A stretch of 64,000 bases of DNA from Rhexocercosporidium sp. MPI-PUGE-AT-0058 (GCA_020746875.1 JAGTJL010000025.1:310001-374000); one strand, 5' to 3'; positions 19,851-33,710 are shown, counted from the first letter of the stretch. Numbers and translations: made by a program. Notes: generated from the sequence alone by a model not told the origin.

Positions 19851-22800
19851 GTTACTCTTTTGTTTTTTAAAGCTTAAGAACTTCTTATTTTTTAAGTATT
19901 CTTTTATATTTTAAAAACTAAAGCTTACGTTTGCTTTTAAGTTAAAGAATTGTTAAAAGCAATTAACTCTTTAAAATATAATAATTTATACCCCTAAGCT
20001 CAATTGATTTTTAATAAAATAAAATTATAAATGAAAATTTGTAAAAGAGAATTTTACAAAAGAATATATAATAATACAAATAAAGCTCTTTAATTAAAAA
20101 GTAAGCTTATTATATAATTACTTTAAAAACAAATGAAAAGTAAAGAATATATATAAAAGACTACTTTAAAACGAGTCTCTTAAAGGAGTTACTTTAATTA
20201 AGCACAAATATCCATTAAGTTAATAAAAGCAATAAATGCTTCAAATTTCTGCCGAGAAAAGTTTTTAATAAGTCCGTCAGCCGGCATATAACTTATAAGA
20301 AAATATTCTATTATAAAAGTACTCTTTTAAAACTCCTAGCGTAACCACATATTTTAAATATTAATATAACGTAACTTAATAAAAATACGCTGATTTTCTT
20401 TAACAATTAACCGAATTGTTTATTAATTATTATAAAAAATTATTTAAGCTGCTCTTACATTAAGGCGTAATTCTTAAAAGAATCGCTAAAGTGCTATAAG
20501 TTCCTTGCCGATGCGCTCAACTCTAAGAAGCTCTACTTATATTATAGACGTAATAATTATATCTTATAAAATTACTTTTTAAAAGATTAAACTTCTAAAA
20601 AGTATAAAAATATATCTATTAAAAGATCGCCTTATTTCGATATCGTCCGCAAAAGAAGTATTTAATGCTATTATAAGGTAGGAATCGCGCAGCTTATAGC
20701 TATAAGTAATTGTTAAGAAACGAGTGCCGAAAAAATAACGAATTATTTAGTTAACTATAGTTAAGTGCTCTCGGGAAGGATTAATTAAGAAGTAAGAAAG
20801 CCTTAAAGCAGCAAAAGCGACGTTTACGCGTAATATAATTATAATATAAAGTACTAATTTAACCTTCTTTTAAAACTCCTTAATTTAAGGTAGAATAGCT
20901 TATTTTTAATTCTTCAGTAGCTCGATTTAAAGTAATAGTATACTTAGGCAATTTCCATTTATTAACTCAAATCGAAGAGCAATTTTTTGAATATAAGTGT
21001 CGTATATTAAAGAGATAGTCTTTGCTAATTGATTTCTAATAATACAAACGCTTAAGAACCACTCCGTTTGCTCTCCTCCAGTAAGCTTATATGCTATATT
21101 CAAGCCGTCGATAATTAATTTAGCGTCTTTAAAAGCCGAAATATAATAGAGCACCTGAATATCGTCGATATAAAATATCACAAACACCATACGTTACTCG
21201 TTTATAAATATATAAGGCTCTTCTTTACAAGCGATTAACCCTAAAGTTATCAAAATATAAGTGAAGTCACCGTACTATAGCGCCGGTAAGTCCCTGAGTC
21301 CGTAAAGTGCGCGATCAACCTCTACTACTATTCCGTCTTATTTAAAACCGTCCGGTAAATAACAGCGTACGCGAGCACTTATTTTACTTTGTTTAACGTT
21401 AATAAAAGCATTTACTATATTAAATTAAATCATTTTTAAATTAAATTAAGTTATAATAACTATAGCGATTCTAAAGGAGCGAGCAGCTAAAGTAACTATA
21501 TATATTAACAAAATTAACGTTTTAAGCTATAAGTCTCCTCTCATAACGACTCGGGAGCGACAGCGGGTTAAATACCTTAACGAATTGACTTTAGCGTAAA
21601 ATACCCATTTTAAAGGAATTAATTGCTTAGTAATAAAAGAGTATTTAACGACTCTCCAGCAGTTACGCGACTTAAGGTTAGTAATCTCCTTAATAGCGTC
21701 GACTCAAAAGTACTCTCTTAACAGGTAGTCCTTAAGGTCTCTCTAATTTAATAAATCCTTAAGCATTTATAATTAATAAATCCATAAGAACTTAACTAAT
21801 TGTCGAATTTCGATATTTTTAAGTACAGACGCTAATATAATAGCGTGAATTACGCTTAAGTCTTTTCCGTTTTTTCGCACTAATTCTTGACTAAGCCAGA
21901 AAGTCCTTAGAAAATCCTTTAAGTGCTCGCGATTACTTGACGATTATAATAATTCCGTAATTAACTCTTTAACAATTATTATATAAACACTTCGATTCGG
22001 TTTCGTTACCTTATTATTAACTCGAGTCTTTTGACTTTTATCAGTTACTCGGTCTTTTACTCTTTTTTTTTTAAAAGGTTTAAATAAGCCGGAATTTGAT
22101 TTAATTAAAGCTGGGAGTAATAAGCGTAAACCTAACTCTTCGTTTTCTTTTAATTTCGATAATTACAAATGCTCCTCGTATTCAATTGCTTAAAGTAGAG
22201 CTTTCAATTACTTAAGGCCGATACTTTCTTTAAGTGCTTCCTAACGCTTAAGACCGCGCTCTCGGTCGTATAACTCTCCAAAGTAAATTATAACTTATAA
22301 TATCGACTTCCGCTTAAGGCCTATATTACTTTAAAAGTTTAATATATTATATAAAATACCTCTTTTAGTTGCGCTCTTAAACGCTAACTGTCTTAAAGTG
22401 TCGGCTCGTTTTAAGACCTGATTAAAGTATTTATAAATAAGAAGTCTAGTACTCTTTCTTAGCTAAATCACCTCCGAGTTCTTACTGACGAGCAGTTAAA
22501 TAAAATCAAGAGTTATTAAATTAGCTAAAAGTGGCGTATTTACTTTTATTAACTCAGCTAAAGGGGGAGCAAATAACTCTACCCTCGAGCTTAAAAGCTC
22601 AACTAGAGGTTTTAATACCCCCGAGCTTATAGGCTCGTCGACTTCTATAGCGCTTATTGCTTCGCTTAATTATTTTCCGTTTAAAATAATAAATAGTGTT
22701 TTTAATTTTAATATATTAAGTGCGCTTAGTCGGTTAATTATAATAAAACCAACGTCTTAATCTTCTTCTTCTTCTTTTAGTATTTCCGCAAAATCCTTTA

Positions 22801-25800
22801 ATATTAAGCGCGACTAGCCGACCGCTTTTTCCATATTTAAAGAGCTTAAATAAAAGAAAGTTTCGTTAAAAGTAATATTCCGAGTTATTATTACATATTA
22901 TAATTAAGGCACTCAGATCCTATAAATATTAAATAAGACGTATCTAACTAAGTAATTAAGGTGCGCTCGCGAGTTGACTTTAAAAGCTCTCTTTTAGCGG
23001 AGAGCTTCTTAGTCTTTAATCATAAAGTAAGCTCTATAGTCGTACGTATATAAATTGCTTTAATCAAGCCGTAAATCGATTGTCAGCTTTAGCGTGAGCT
23101 TAAGGTCGTAATACCGAAAATATTGCCTAAACTAAGCTTAAAATACTTCGTTTAGACTTTTAAAGCTTTTGCGAGTAAATGAACTTATATTATAAAAAAT
23201 AATTGCCGCTATTATTAATTCCGTTTAAAGCGCCCGGGGTAAATTAACGGAGAGGTACATCTTAATCGATTTATTAATTATTTCTTTGCCTACGCGCTTA
23301 ACTCTTTTATTAAATTAGTATATATATAAGGAAGTAAATTTAATATTAATATCACTCTCTTTATACCACTTTTTATACTTAATTAATCTATTAATTCCTA
23401 TAATTAAAGTGTTATTATCTTGGCGTATTTTGCAAATCAAAAGCCCGAATTAGCGTTTCGTCTACGTCTTAAACGATTTAAAAGTATTTAAGACGGCGAT
23501 TAACTTTTTAATTTTTAAAAGCCGCCTATAAAATTTCTTATTATATTTGTCTTTAATTAATAAAAGCTAGCTATTCCTATCAAAACTTACTGAAAAGTCG
23601 AATAAATCCTAAGAAATGCGGTAAAAAGAACGGGTAACTGCTCTCTTTAATTAACGACGACTTATTACTTATTATATAATAGCCACCGCATAATACTCGC
23701 ATTTTAACCGAGTTAAACCTTAAATTTCGACGTTACACGTATTTTTTACTAGGTTTTCTAAGGCTTCTTTTCTAAGGTGACTTACGCGCAGATACTATAA
23801 GTAGGCTTTGTCGACTCGTGGTTTCAAATATTGTCTACTCGACTGAAAGCCTTAGCGAATGCTCTTTTCTAGCGTTAAAAACATTAAAAAGCTATAATTT
23901 AAGCGAGTTAAAATGCGGCGAGTAGTTAAAGAAACCGAAAAGTAATTAAAAGGCTTATATTTAAAGAAAGTTAAGTTAAATTATTGCTATAATTACTTTA
24001 AAACTAGACTATCCTTAGCTATTTTCGTGCGTAAAGTGTAATTTAAATTATTATATTAAACTCTTACTTATAAAAGGCGAGCTTTTGAAATGATATTAAT
24101 ATTAAAGCCTTTAATAATAATAATATTTAAAAAAGTTAAATTGCTTGTATTCGGTCCGTTAGAGCCGTAGAGAGCACCTTTAAAGACTTGAGTACCGCGG
24201 CCCTTAATCATTAGGCTTGACGTTTCGGCCTTAACGTTATTGTTCGCAATAGATTTAATAAAGCTTTTAAGGACGAGGAGAGCTTTTAAATTTATTAAAT
24301 AAGTAGTAGCTCCGTTATTAAGTAAGGTGCTCTTTGCGAGCGAATAGCAATCTATATCTATAGTAGCGTATACCCCGTAGCAGCGAGAGCTTCGTCGAGA
24401 AATTCAGGGCTTATAAGGCAAGCTTAAACGTTTTTAAGGTATTTTGCTTTTATTAAAGCAGCTAGCTTTAGAGCTATAAGAGCTACTAGTGCTTAAGTAG
24501 AAGAGGAATTACCGGAAGGTAGTCTAGAAGCTAATTACGCTATTAATAATATATTCTTATTAAGTTTAATAATTTCTTAGCGAAGGTTAAAGAAGTCGCT
24601 CTTTAGTCGGAGTCGAGTCTCCTTAATTTCCTTTACTAATAGTAAGTTCCTGAGGTTGCTCGCCGTCGAGCCGTCGTAACAATACCGAAGTCTGTGACAA
24701 TTAATAGCTTTATAACGGTAAAAGCAATACTTACACGAGTAAGTATTTACTCGCGTATTTAGCGACTAGTTTCGTTAAACCGACGGGGTTACGAAAGTAT
24801 TTAATCTTCCTCTAAGAGTAATATATAGGCCTACTATCTTTTATTATCTAAAGGCTATAAATAATTCCTCGTTAAGAGTAGATAATTAGTTAACGTAATT
24901 AAGTAAAGAATACTAGTTTATTACTTTAAGAGTATTATCTCTTAGTAATTCAAAGTGCCGTTCGCGCGCCTATTCCGGTGTAAGCTTCTCTTACACCGCC
25001 TTAATAAAGTTAAGCACTGTTAGCGGTCTTTTGACGTCCGGTAAGTCGTATAAAAGAGCATCTTAATAAGCCGCTCTCTATTCTTAGAGCCACTTCTTAA
25101 GATTAACTCGCCCTGCCTTAATAATAACGAGCTTCTTCTTATAAGTAAACTGTGCCAGCGTACGAGCACTTGTTTCCGAAGGGGTGTAATCTCTCTTAAG
25201 GATTCGGAGGAGCAACTAAAGAGTCCATGACTTTAATTAAGAGTCTCCGTTTATCATCTTAATCAACTACTCCTTTTCCATACGAGTTTACTCGTTCTCG
25301 CATTCTTTAATTGCTCCTTAATAAATAAAGAGATTAACTGTCTCCTAAATCCACTTATAGGCTGCCTTATAAGCTCGAGCCTTTTCCGTTTATTATATAA
25401 GCTTCCTTACGTATTTCTTTATAAAAATAATATATATTAAAGCTATATTCTTAATTATAGCTTTTGTCGGTAATATTACGCTTAGCTTAAGGCCTTTCTC
25501 TATAAGGTCGCGAGCATCTTCGTCTTACTTCGCCTAAGCCTAGAAGTTATACTTAATAGCTTCTTTATCTTATTGCACTCTCAAATCGTTTAGCGATAAG
25601 GGTTTTGGTTCGACGTTAAGAAAGTTAAAAGTAATTAATAACGTAGGGTTTATTAAATTTCATATCTTATAAAAGACACAAAAGGATTTAAACGCTTAAT
25701 ACTAAGGAATCTAAGTGCGTTTATCGTAATTAAGAGGAGTTCGATTATTTAAAGAAAAAGCTAAAGTTAAGTCTATTATAGCGAAAGAGTTAATCTCGTG

Positions 25801-26058
25801 AGCTCTAAGTATTCGATAAAGGAGGAAGGACTAGAGAGGTATCGAGTCTAATTACTCGGCTTTTATACTCGTCTAGAGTAGAATCGAAGAGTTAATAGAA
25901 AACAGCGGTATAAATTACACTTTATAATAAGGTGAAAAACTCTGCAACGTATAGCAAATGCTCTTTACCTATAAACTTGCCTTATAAGCTTTATTTAAAT
26001 TAATAGCGTATAAAAGGAAGAATACTAACTTAATAACTTCGTTAACGGGGCTTATAAT

Positions 26059-26243
26059 TATAATATAAAAGTAGATTAAAGTACTATAAGTAGTTATAAT
26101 TAAATTAAAATTATTAATTATTATTTTAAAAAGCTCCAAAAATCAGGAGAAGACAGTTATTTTCTTGAAGACGGTTTACAGTAGTAGAACCTAATTAGGT
26201 CACGTGTAGTACCAAGAGAGCAGCTGCCCGTGCCTATACGACA
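26059..26243 (-). repeat. Copia 5' LTR (right copy)
   Basis: Starts TATAATATAAAAG where the left copy has TGTGGTGTAGAAG, an all G-to-A comparison. It shares a long unmutated core, TTAGGTCACGTGTAGTACCA, with the left copy. Confidence 0.88.
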
Positions 26244-26248
26244 GTTTA

Positions 26249-26559
26249 TTATAAGTAATATTAGTATTTAATACTTAAAAGCTTTACTGGAATTCTCGCG
26301 AGTTCTTACTATTTCGGTGGTTGAAATAGCTCGCCGTGGTAGTAGTGCTAGTGATAAGGAGGGAGAGGAGGATAAGGATAAGGATATAAGTATAACTCGT
26401 CGCCGCATACGTTATAATAGTATCAAGCGTAAGGCGGCTGCTGCTGCTGCTGAGAAAAGGAAGAAGAAAAAGAAGTTTAGCTTTTTTTATAAAAGGTCAG
26501 ATAACGAGCTGACCGAGCCTTTATTAAAAGAAGAAGAAGACCTTTTTAGTAAAGATTAA
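26249..26559 (+). pseudogene. Antisense open segment in the Gypsy 3' region, basic tail, right part
   Basis: An open frame at 26317-26559 reads an acidic patch (EGEEDKDKD), then a strongly basic run (TRRRIRYNSIKRK, EKRKKKKK) that resembles a nuclear localisation signal. Removing the Copia element brings it next to the CxxC segment at 17880-18309, so both may belong to one passenger gene transcribed opposite to the Gypsy. The frames do not join directly; an intron or indels would be needed. Confidence 0.4.
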
Positions 26560-27279
26560 AAAGCTTTATTTCGGATTAATTTCGGTAATTTTTTGTAGCT
26601 GTTATTTTTTTTAAACTTTTATATAAAAGTAGCTGTTTATGGTAAAATTAGTAATTAGGTTTTTATTAGGGTGCGATCGTAAAGCCCTGTTAGTACTTTT
26701 TTCAGAATCTTAAAAGAGCCTTCTTATTAATTTGTAAGCTTACGATTAAGACGGTAGTTCTTAAAGTTCTTAATTAATAAGAAGACCTCTTTTCCGATTT
26801 CCTAGTCGATAAGCTTTTATTTTTAATCCGTTACGCAGGCTATACGGTCTTAAACGGCTTATATATTTCCTTTAATAATTTTCTACGTTTATTTTATACG
26901 TTAAGCTAACTTTTTTATATCGGCGTAATTGAGCTTTTTTAATAAAATAATAGCTTTAAGCGTCTTCTAATCTTAGCTATTACGTGGTTTTATGCCGAAT
27001 TTGAATTAATACGAAGTTATATTAATAGATTTATAAGGTAAAGATATTTGAGCTCTATCGATTAAAGGTATTAACTCACTCTAGTTATCTTAATAATAAG
27101 TAACGAATAGTTTAAGCCTTTGATCGATATAGCGATTTATAATTTTCGTTTATTTATCCGTCTTCTTATAATAAGCTATAAAAAGCTTAATCTTAACGCC
27201 GATAATATAATAGAATTCTTTTTAAAAAAAGAAGATAAACTAAGCGCCGTAGTTAAATATAATCGTTTCCGGAGTATAT

Positions 27280-27566
27280 TGTGGTGGGGTTGACCTCAGA
27301 GGTCCATTTGTCACGTGATTGAGCTGCATCTTGCTGTATTTAAGATGGCCTTTAGGGCAACATCCTTTAAAACGAAAAAAAAAAACGATTTTTATTATTA
27401 TAACTTTTCCTTCTTATTCAAACTATACCTCTCCCCTCCCTTGATAGATTATACTCTTTAGATATGTGATATCTCTAGTATTCGTCAAATGGGTATTTCC
27501 TACGTTTACCCTCCGGCACTTGCTTTGTTACCCTCTTGTTGTGTGCTTGGTGTTTTCCCCTCCACA
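27280..27566. mobile_element. Solo LTR, not RIP-mutated, inserted in the Gypsy element
   Basis: 287 bp of ordinary base composition inside very AT-rich sequence. It begins TGTGGTGGGG, ends CCCCTCCACA, and ATAT flanks both sides (27276-27279, 27567-27570). It contains a CACGTG-like CACGTGAT and a TATTTAAG. No internal retrotransposon sequence accompanies it, so recombination between two LTRs after insertion is the simplest history. Its lack of RIP makes it younger than its host sequence. Confidence 0.78.
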
Positions 27567-30500
27567 ATATCCGAATCGGTAAATCTATTAAATAAATAAT
27601 TAAATAATACTACGAGCGTCGATATTTTAATAATAAAGAATTATAACGAAATCCTTTTTAAAACAGTTAATAAATATTAAGATTCAGTTAAAACCGTATT
27701 TATCTTTTAGAAAATCCTTATAATTTATATATAAATACTATATAAGGTATATAGGAATAAGTAAAAAGTATAAGAACCCTTATTATTTAGTTTATTTGAA
27801 ATAAGAATATTAATAAGCTTTGCAATTTCTTATATACCGGATGCAGTCCGAACTCATTCCGAACTAATAATACTTAAGAGCAAGGAGTTAATAAGTCTTC
27901 TTTTTACTTAAATGCGTTATAAACGGCTAATTATAAGCTTCTCGGATTAGTTTAATATATAATAAGGTATTCTTTTATATATATAAACGGCTTTTAAAAT
28001 ATAAGAGTCCGTTCGTTATTATATAATCTTTAAATAAGAACTTCCGTTCTTTTATAAAAGATTCGCGGTTATCTTAATAAAGCTTCTTAATAAGATTAAA
28101 TGAAGTTCTAAGTAGCTTTAAAGTCGAATCGTTAATAGCGTCTTCTGCTTTTAAGGAAAAAAGATAAAGAGAAATAATATTAGTTATAAATTCATTTGCT
28201 AACTCTGTATTAATTCTAAAGTTAAAGCGATTAAGCGTAAATAAGACTTTAAATTAACTATTTAATTTTATTTTCTTTTAAACTTTTAAGTTTTATTTTC
28301 TTTAATTAAAAATATTAGCTTTCTGATTTTATTTATTTAACGTATATATAATTTAGAAATTAAAATCAAATAAGAATTTTATTTATTAAGCTTATTTATT
28401 TATAAAAACTTTTATCGTTATAAAATACTCTAAGAATTAATAATCCGAATATATTCTGAATCTGGTCCGAATAAACATAAGTTCAGGATGCTATTTATAA
28501 AATAATTTTACGATTATATAAAGTTTTTTATCGTAGATTTCTTAATTAAGTTTATAGTTATTTAAGACGTAAGAGTAGAATCTTAAGAAGTATTATAATC
28601 CGTTAATATATTATTAAGAAATTACGCTTGCAATTACTTTATCAAAAACGTCGGTTTTTAGTCGCGTTAATAGATTAGAATTAAAATAATAAATCTTTTA
28701 TATAATTAATAATTAATTTCGTAATTCTTTAAAGGCCTTTTTATATTTTTCTGTTTAATTTCAAGGGACCGTAAGTCGGGTAAGCGTGAAGAGAAGCTTC
28801 GCGATAAGTCTAAAATTGCGAATAAATTATTAGTAAAAACCGCAGAAACTTAAGAAAGATTTCGTTATTATAATAATCTTTAAGTATTTCTAGTTTTATA
28901 ATAGCTTTACTTTCTTTAAGTCGGCTTTAATTCCTTTTATAATTACGATATAATTTAAGTATTTAATACGAATAACGTAGAATTTATATTTCTTAATATC
29001 GGCTTATAAGCTAGCTTTTATAAGCCGTTTCAGAACTATTTTAACGTGTTTTTCATGCTCTTCCATCGATTCTGAATAGATTAAGATATTGTTAAGACAT
29101 ATTATATAAAAGTCGTTTAAATAATTCAGTAATACGTCGTTTATATAGCATTAGTACGTATTTAATCTGTTATAAAGTCTAAAGGGTAATACTTTGCATT
29201 TATAAGTCTTATACTTAATGCAGAAAGTCGTATATTCTTCTGACTCGGGGTCTATTCGGATATGATTAAATACGGCTCGAATATCGAGTTTAGTAAATAC
29301 TTTAATTTTCGATACGCGAGAAAAGAGCTCGTCGATTCTCAGTATAAGATATAAGTCCTTCCGCGTTAGCGTATTCAGACGATAGTAATTAATATAAAAA
29401 CGTAATCTTTTATTACTTTTTTTTATAAAAAAAACAAGAAAAGCGAAAGAATTTTAATTTGTTTTAATAAACTTTTTATTAAAGTTCTTTAAAAAGTATT
29501 CTTTTAATATTTTTAATTCTTTTATTAATTAATAATATAAAGGAGAATAAGAATTAAGTAATAGAGCTTTTAATTAAATCTTATAATTATAATATCGATA
29601 AAGTAATAAAACGTTTAATTCCGTTTTAAAAAATGCTTTCTTAAGAAATTAATATTATTTTAAAAACCTTTCGGCTACGATTCAGAAAGTATTCGGATCT
29701 TTTTTTTTATATTTTTCTTATAAGACTCGGTTTATTTTATAAATATTAATTATAAAGAATTTAATATTTTTATTTTTTATATTAAAATGAAATACGTTTA
29801 CGCTAATCTTATAAATAAAAAAGAAAGTTCTTTACGGAATTGTAATAAGTTCCGGGCGATAGCGTAATCGTAAACAAAGCTTTCTTATTTTTAGTTTTCC
29901 GACCGGCTTTAATAATAAGAGTTCCGGAGCTATTTCTAGCTCTTATTCCTTAAAGGGATTCTCTGGTAATATTAATATTTATATATAATTAATAGCGAAT
30001 TAATAATATCGTCGTCTTCGATTAATTTAATTTATAATTAAATTATATCAGTTAATATTTAATTAATAATAATCAGTAATTCTTATTTTAGCTTTAGCAA
30101 GGAGCGATATAATTAGCTCTTTCGTTTAGCAGGAAGTCCGTGAATATACGGAAGGCTATATAAGACGGTTATTAACTGAATCGAGTTTAACGCGGAAGCG
30201 TTTTATTTATTTAACGTTAATTATTATATTTTAATTTCTTAAGTTAAGTATAATAAAAAAGCAATTATATACGCGTCTGCTATTTATTATTAAGTAAAGA
30301 CGTATATAATAAGAAGCGTAGCTTCGTACGGAATTCTGGAAATTATAGATTAGGATAATATAAAAGAAAAGTAAAATCTTTATTCTTAAAGCTTCCGAAA
30401 AGCGCACGAAAAAAGTCCGATTCACGAAGAAGTAATTATTTACTTTAATATCTGCTAAAGTAAAAAATATAATATTATATTTATTTATATTAATAATATA

Positions 30501-32315
30501 AAAGATTAAGAATTACTTTCTTTTTATAAAAGAGTTTAAATTAAGCTTTAATAAATTATATTTACGTAAACTTAAGAAAGAGTCTTTCCTTAAGCTTCTT
30601 CGTTTTCTTTTATTTATTCTTTTAATAACTTTTTTTATTCTTCTTTTAATTCTACGCTTTCTTCTTCGATTCTTTCGTTTACGAGCTAAATCTTAAAAGT
30701 CTCGGGGCAATCGCTCTTATAATAACTAAATTTACCGCAATTATAATACTTAACTGAATTATCGCTTATAAAAGTCTAGAGCTTTAGATATATAGAGCTT
30801 TAGCGCGATAGAAAAGAAGTAAATTATTATTAAAAAGTAAAAGAGCGTTAAAACGGAGCTAAAGAAGATTAACAGGCGAAGGTAATTCTTTAAGTAAGCG
30901 TTTAAGCGGAAGAAGTAGTTTGACTCGAACCGGACGGCTTTCGGGTCATATTCGGAGTACGAATTAAATTAAAATTTAAATTAAATATACGATTTCGGCA
31001 GTTCTTTAAGTTTAGCGAGATAAAATAAGAAATTATTTTATTATAATTATTCTTTTAAATTAATTTAATAATAAAAGTCTTATTTTATAACTTAAGAAAG
31101 AGTTTTTATTATATATAAAAGAATTATTCCGACTTAACGACGTTATTTTAAATAATAGCGCTTTAGAATCTTACTTTAAATTCAATAAAAGTCTTCTTAA
31201 AATAAGAATTTATATATAAATCGTAAAAAATAAACCGGAACTCGTCTGCTTCGTAATTAATTAAGAAATAAGATTTTAAAAGTATAATTATCTTCTTAAT
31301 AGTTTTAAAAGAATAAGTTTCCGAAAAGTATTAAAGTTCTAAATAAAATCGTACCGTTCCGGTAATTAATCTTTAAACGAGAGCACGACGAGCTTTTTCC
31401 GTTAAGTAAAGATTAGCGTTAACTTTTAAGCAGTTTTAAATTAAAGTACGCTATTATTTAAATAAGAGATTTAAATTATTATTTAATAAAATAATCTTTT
31501 TTATTAATTAAATCTTAAAAAGCCGAAACGAGCTTGAATAAGCTCCGGGAGTAAGAGAGGCATAACCTTTTAGCGAACTTTTATTAAATTTTATTAATCG
31601 AAATAAAGAAAGAATAAAAGTTCGTAAGCGATTTTAAAATAATTCGAAAAGCTTAGAAAGAATAAGGTTTTTTTTAAGATTATCGTTAGGTCGTACTGAA
31701 TTAGGCCGAGGAGTAATAAAAGTTACGAGTATAGCTTTAATTTTAGTAAAGCTAGATTAGAGTTCTTTTTACTTATTTACTTAATCTTTAATTCGATTAT
31801 TAACGACTTAGAAAAGTCTTTTCAAAACGTTAAGATTATTATAATTCGTATTGTCCCGAGCTTTACTTTTATTCTTTCGAGTAATAACGCTAATTTTAAG
31901 AGGTAAAGCAGTAAGTATTTTTAAATCAAGAGGCGCTCTTAAAGAAGTTATAATAATTAAAAGATCTGATTTAATAAGTTCTCCAGCAGTTAATTAAGAT
32001 ATAATAAGTCTTAATAAAAACAAGTATTTAACTCGGGGCAGATTCGAGGCGGGTTTCGTACTTAAATAATAAAATTCCGGGTATAATAAAAATATTTTCT
32101 TAAAATTTATTTATAACGGCTTTTATACGAAAAGGATTATTTGGAGCGTAATCAGCGAAGACTGCTTTAAGCGTTATTAATTATAAAGTGCTAAACTAAA
32201 CTTTAATTCTTAATTATTAAAAGATCTTTAGAATCTTAATTCTTTGAAATATTAATAATTAAATTTTTAATAAAGTATTATAAAGCCGTCTCCGGTGAAA
32301 ATAATCTTCTTGTTT

Positions 32316-32575
32316 AATATAACGATATTAGCTAAAAGAGTAATATAAGAGATATATAATAATACTTTAGCTAAGGCTATCGAGAGCTAATAAATCTAAT
32401 ACGAAAGAAATAAGAAAATAAAGAAAGAAAGAAGGAATAGAAGAAGTATAAGTTTATATATATATAAGCTCTTCCGAAACCCCTCCGGTACTAGTCCGAC
32501 TCGGCATGACTTGATTACCTCTGAACCCCTGGATTCCCTGACTCGCTGAGAAGCTCCTAAGTGCACCTATCGTCA
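32316..32575 (-). repeat. Gypsy 5' LTR (right copy)
   Basis: On the minus strand it begins TGACGATAGGTGCAC, the expected TG start. It is the less mutated copy in its distal part. Confidence 0.85.
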
Positions 32576-33462
32576 TATACGACCGACCGCAAAAAAAAGA
32601 GTTTATTTAAAATAATTCCGAAAGTATATGCTATTTAACGCGACGAAAAGTAAAGAATGAATATATTACAACCGTAAAGTATAAAGACTAATAAAAACGC
32701 GTTTAAAGACGTCACTTTTAATTAATAAAAGATTTATTATTAAGTCGTCGGCTTCGTTATTTAACCCTTAGCTTACGTAGAGGTTTGCGTTATAAAGTCG
32801 ATCGAGATATTAAAAAAGCTTTACGAAATCGTTAACTTATTAATTTTTAAAATCCTTAATTAATAGTTTCTTTAATCGATACAATAATTAATCTTAAATT
32901 AAAGTTTTCGTATACCGTAAGATTTAATCGCGAATCGATAAGATATAAGTACGTCGCTTTATTATTATAAGCTTTAAAACCAGCTTTAAAAGGTATATAA
33001 TATAAGTTATTATAAGTCGTTGATAGCGTACTTAATTAAAGCAAGTATACTCTCTTTTTTATATAAATATCGTAGCCTTTTTAGCTTTTAAAGACTAATT
33101 ATAACGCGCGCGCTATTAATAAGTATTTTTAAAGTAATACGTATATTTATATATAACGTCTCACGTCTCATTCTTTTTATAACGCGATTCTTAACGCTCA
33201 TAAACAGCTTAATCGAGAATAATATCTTTAAAAGCTCGTAAAGAGCTAAATTTATTACTAACTTTAAAGGAAGGAGGCTTTTCTTAAAAGGCGTAAAAAA
33301 TAAGGTCGTTATCGAGCTCTTAATTAAAAAGGTAAAATCTAAGGTCTATGAAGGGATCTGACGTTACTAAAAGCGCGTTAAGGTTAATGTTAAAGATAAA
33401 AGAGTCTACTATTATATAAAAAATATAAATATTATAAATTTATAAGTTAAATTATATTATTA

Positions 33463-33574
33463 TATTATTATTTACAAGTTTATATCGCGATTTATAGAAC
33501 GGCATGCAAATTTAGGTGCTGAGCTATATAAAATAATATTTTAGAAAAGTCGAGGCATTGGAAACAATTGGCCT
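33463..33574 (-). repeat. Right terminal inverted repeat
   Basis: Reverse complement of the left repeat with RIP-type differences. It is followed at once by ACGATGGA (33575-33582). Confidence 0.8.
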
Positions 33575-33710
33575 ACGATGGAGGTGAATCAATATTCTTT
33601 GATCCACATCAACTGCTCGAGGCAACTAATAATAAAACGTTCCGCAGTTATTTAGATGAAAAACTTTTGGAACAAGCTAGGTATCTTAGTAATGTATAAA
33701 TCCTTGGAAA

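Larger units (their letters stand above)
18314..26243 (-). mobile_element. Ty1/Copia-type LTR retrotransposon (7.9 kb), RIP-degraded, nested in the Gypsy element
   Basis: LTRs of 185 bp (18314-18498 and 26059-26243) and a 5-bp duplication GTTTA (18309-18313, 26244-26248) define it exactly. Orientation is minus: the open remnant at 21190-20927 is Copia reverse transcriptase, with FYIDDIQVLY (intact YxDD box) followed by GLNIAYKLTGGEQTEWFLS, the usual Copia continuation. The purine tract GCTTAGGAGGTG lies immediately before the 3' LTR at 18510-18499. Other pol domains are shredded by stops. It interrupts the Gypsy's antisense open segment. Confidence 0.88.
17148..32575 (-). mobile_element. Ty3/Gypsy-type LTR retrotransposon, RIP-degraded, minus orientation, itself invaded
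   Basis: Direct repeats of 260 bp bound the element and TATAC flanks both ends (17143-17147, 32576-32580). Without the inner insertions it is about 7.2 kb, a normal Gypsy size. On the minus strand, in the expected order from right to left: a gag-type zinc knuckle near 30760-30690 (CYNCGK, last His now Tyr), a protease-region frame at 30425-30231, and Gypsy reverse transcriptase at about 29400-29030 with IDELFSRVSKIKVFTKLDIR. Its catalytic YLDD-type box reads CLNN, so both aspartates are lost by G-to-A changes. A purine-rich AAGAAAAGAA lies just inside the left (3') LTR. It cannot be active. Confidence 0.85.
15751..33574. mobile_element. TIR DNA transposon, ~2.4 kb originally, inflated to 17.8 kb by nested LTR elements
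   Basis: The left end reads GGGCCAATTGTTTCC and the right end, reverse-complemented, AGGCCAATTGTTTCC. The two ends stay alignable for about 110 bp, with differences that are nearly all transitions (for example TTGCATGG against TTATATAG). Subtracting the Gypsy insertion leaves about 2,390 bp. Both arms (about 16000-17140 and 32600-33400) read on the plus strand as long frames broken mainly by TAA codons that would be CAA before RIP. I do not recognise a transposase in them, so the superfamily is open (hAT by duplication length, Mutator-like as alternative). The whole block is far richer in A+T than its flanks. Confidence 0.82.

Noticed and set aside
30231..30425. 64-codon minus-strand frame as a host gene
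   Set aside because: It lies between the zinc knuckle and reverse transcriptase of the Gypsy element and fits its protease region.
15751..33574. A Starship-like giant element
   Set aside because: Size and inverted ends invite the idea, but the content is explained by nested LTR elements. No cargo genes or tyrosine-recombinase captain frame is visible at the left end.
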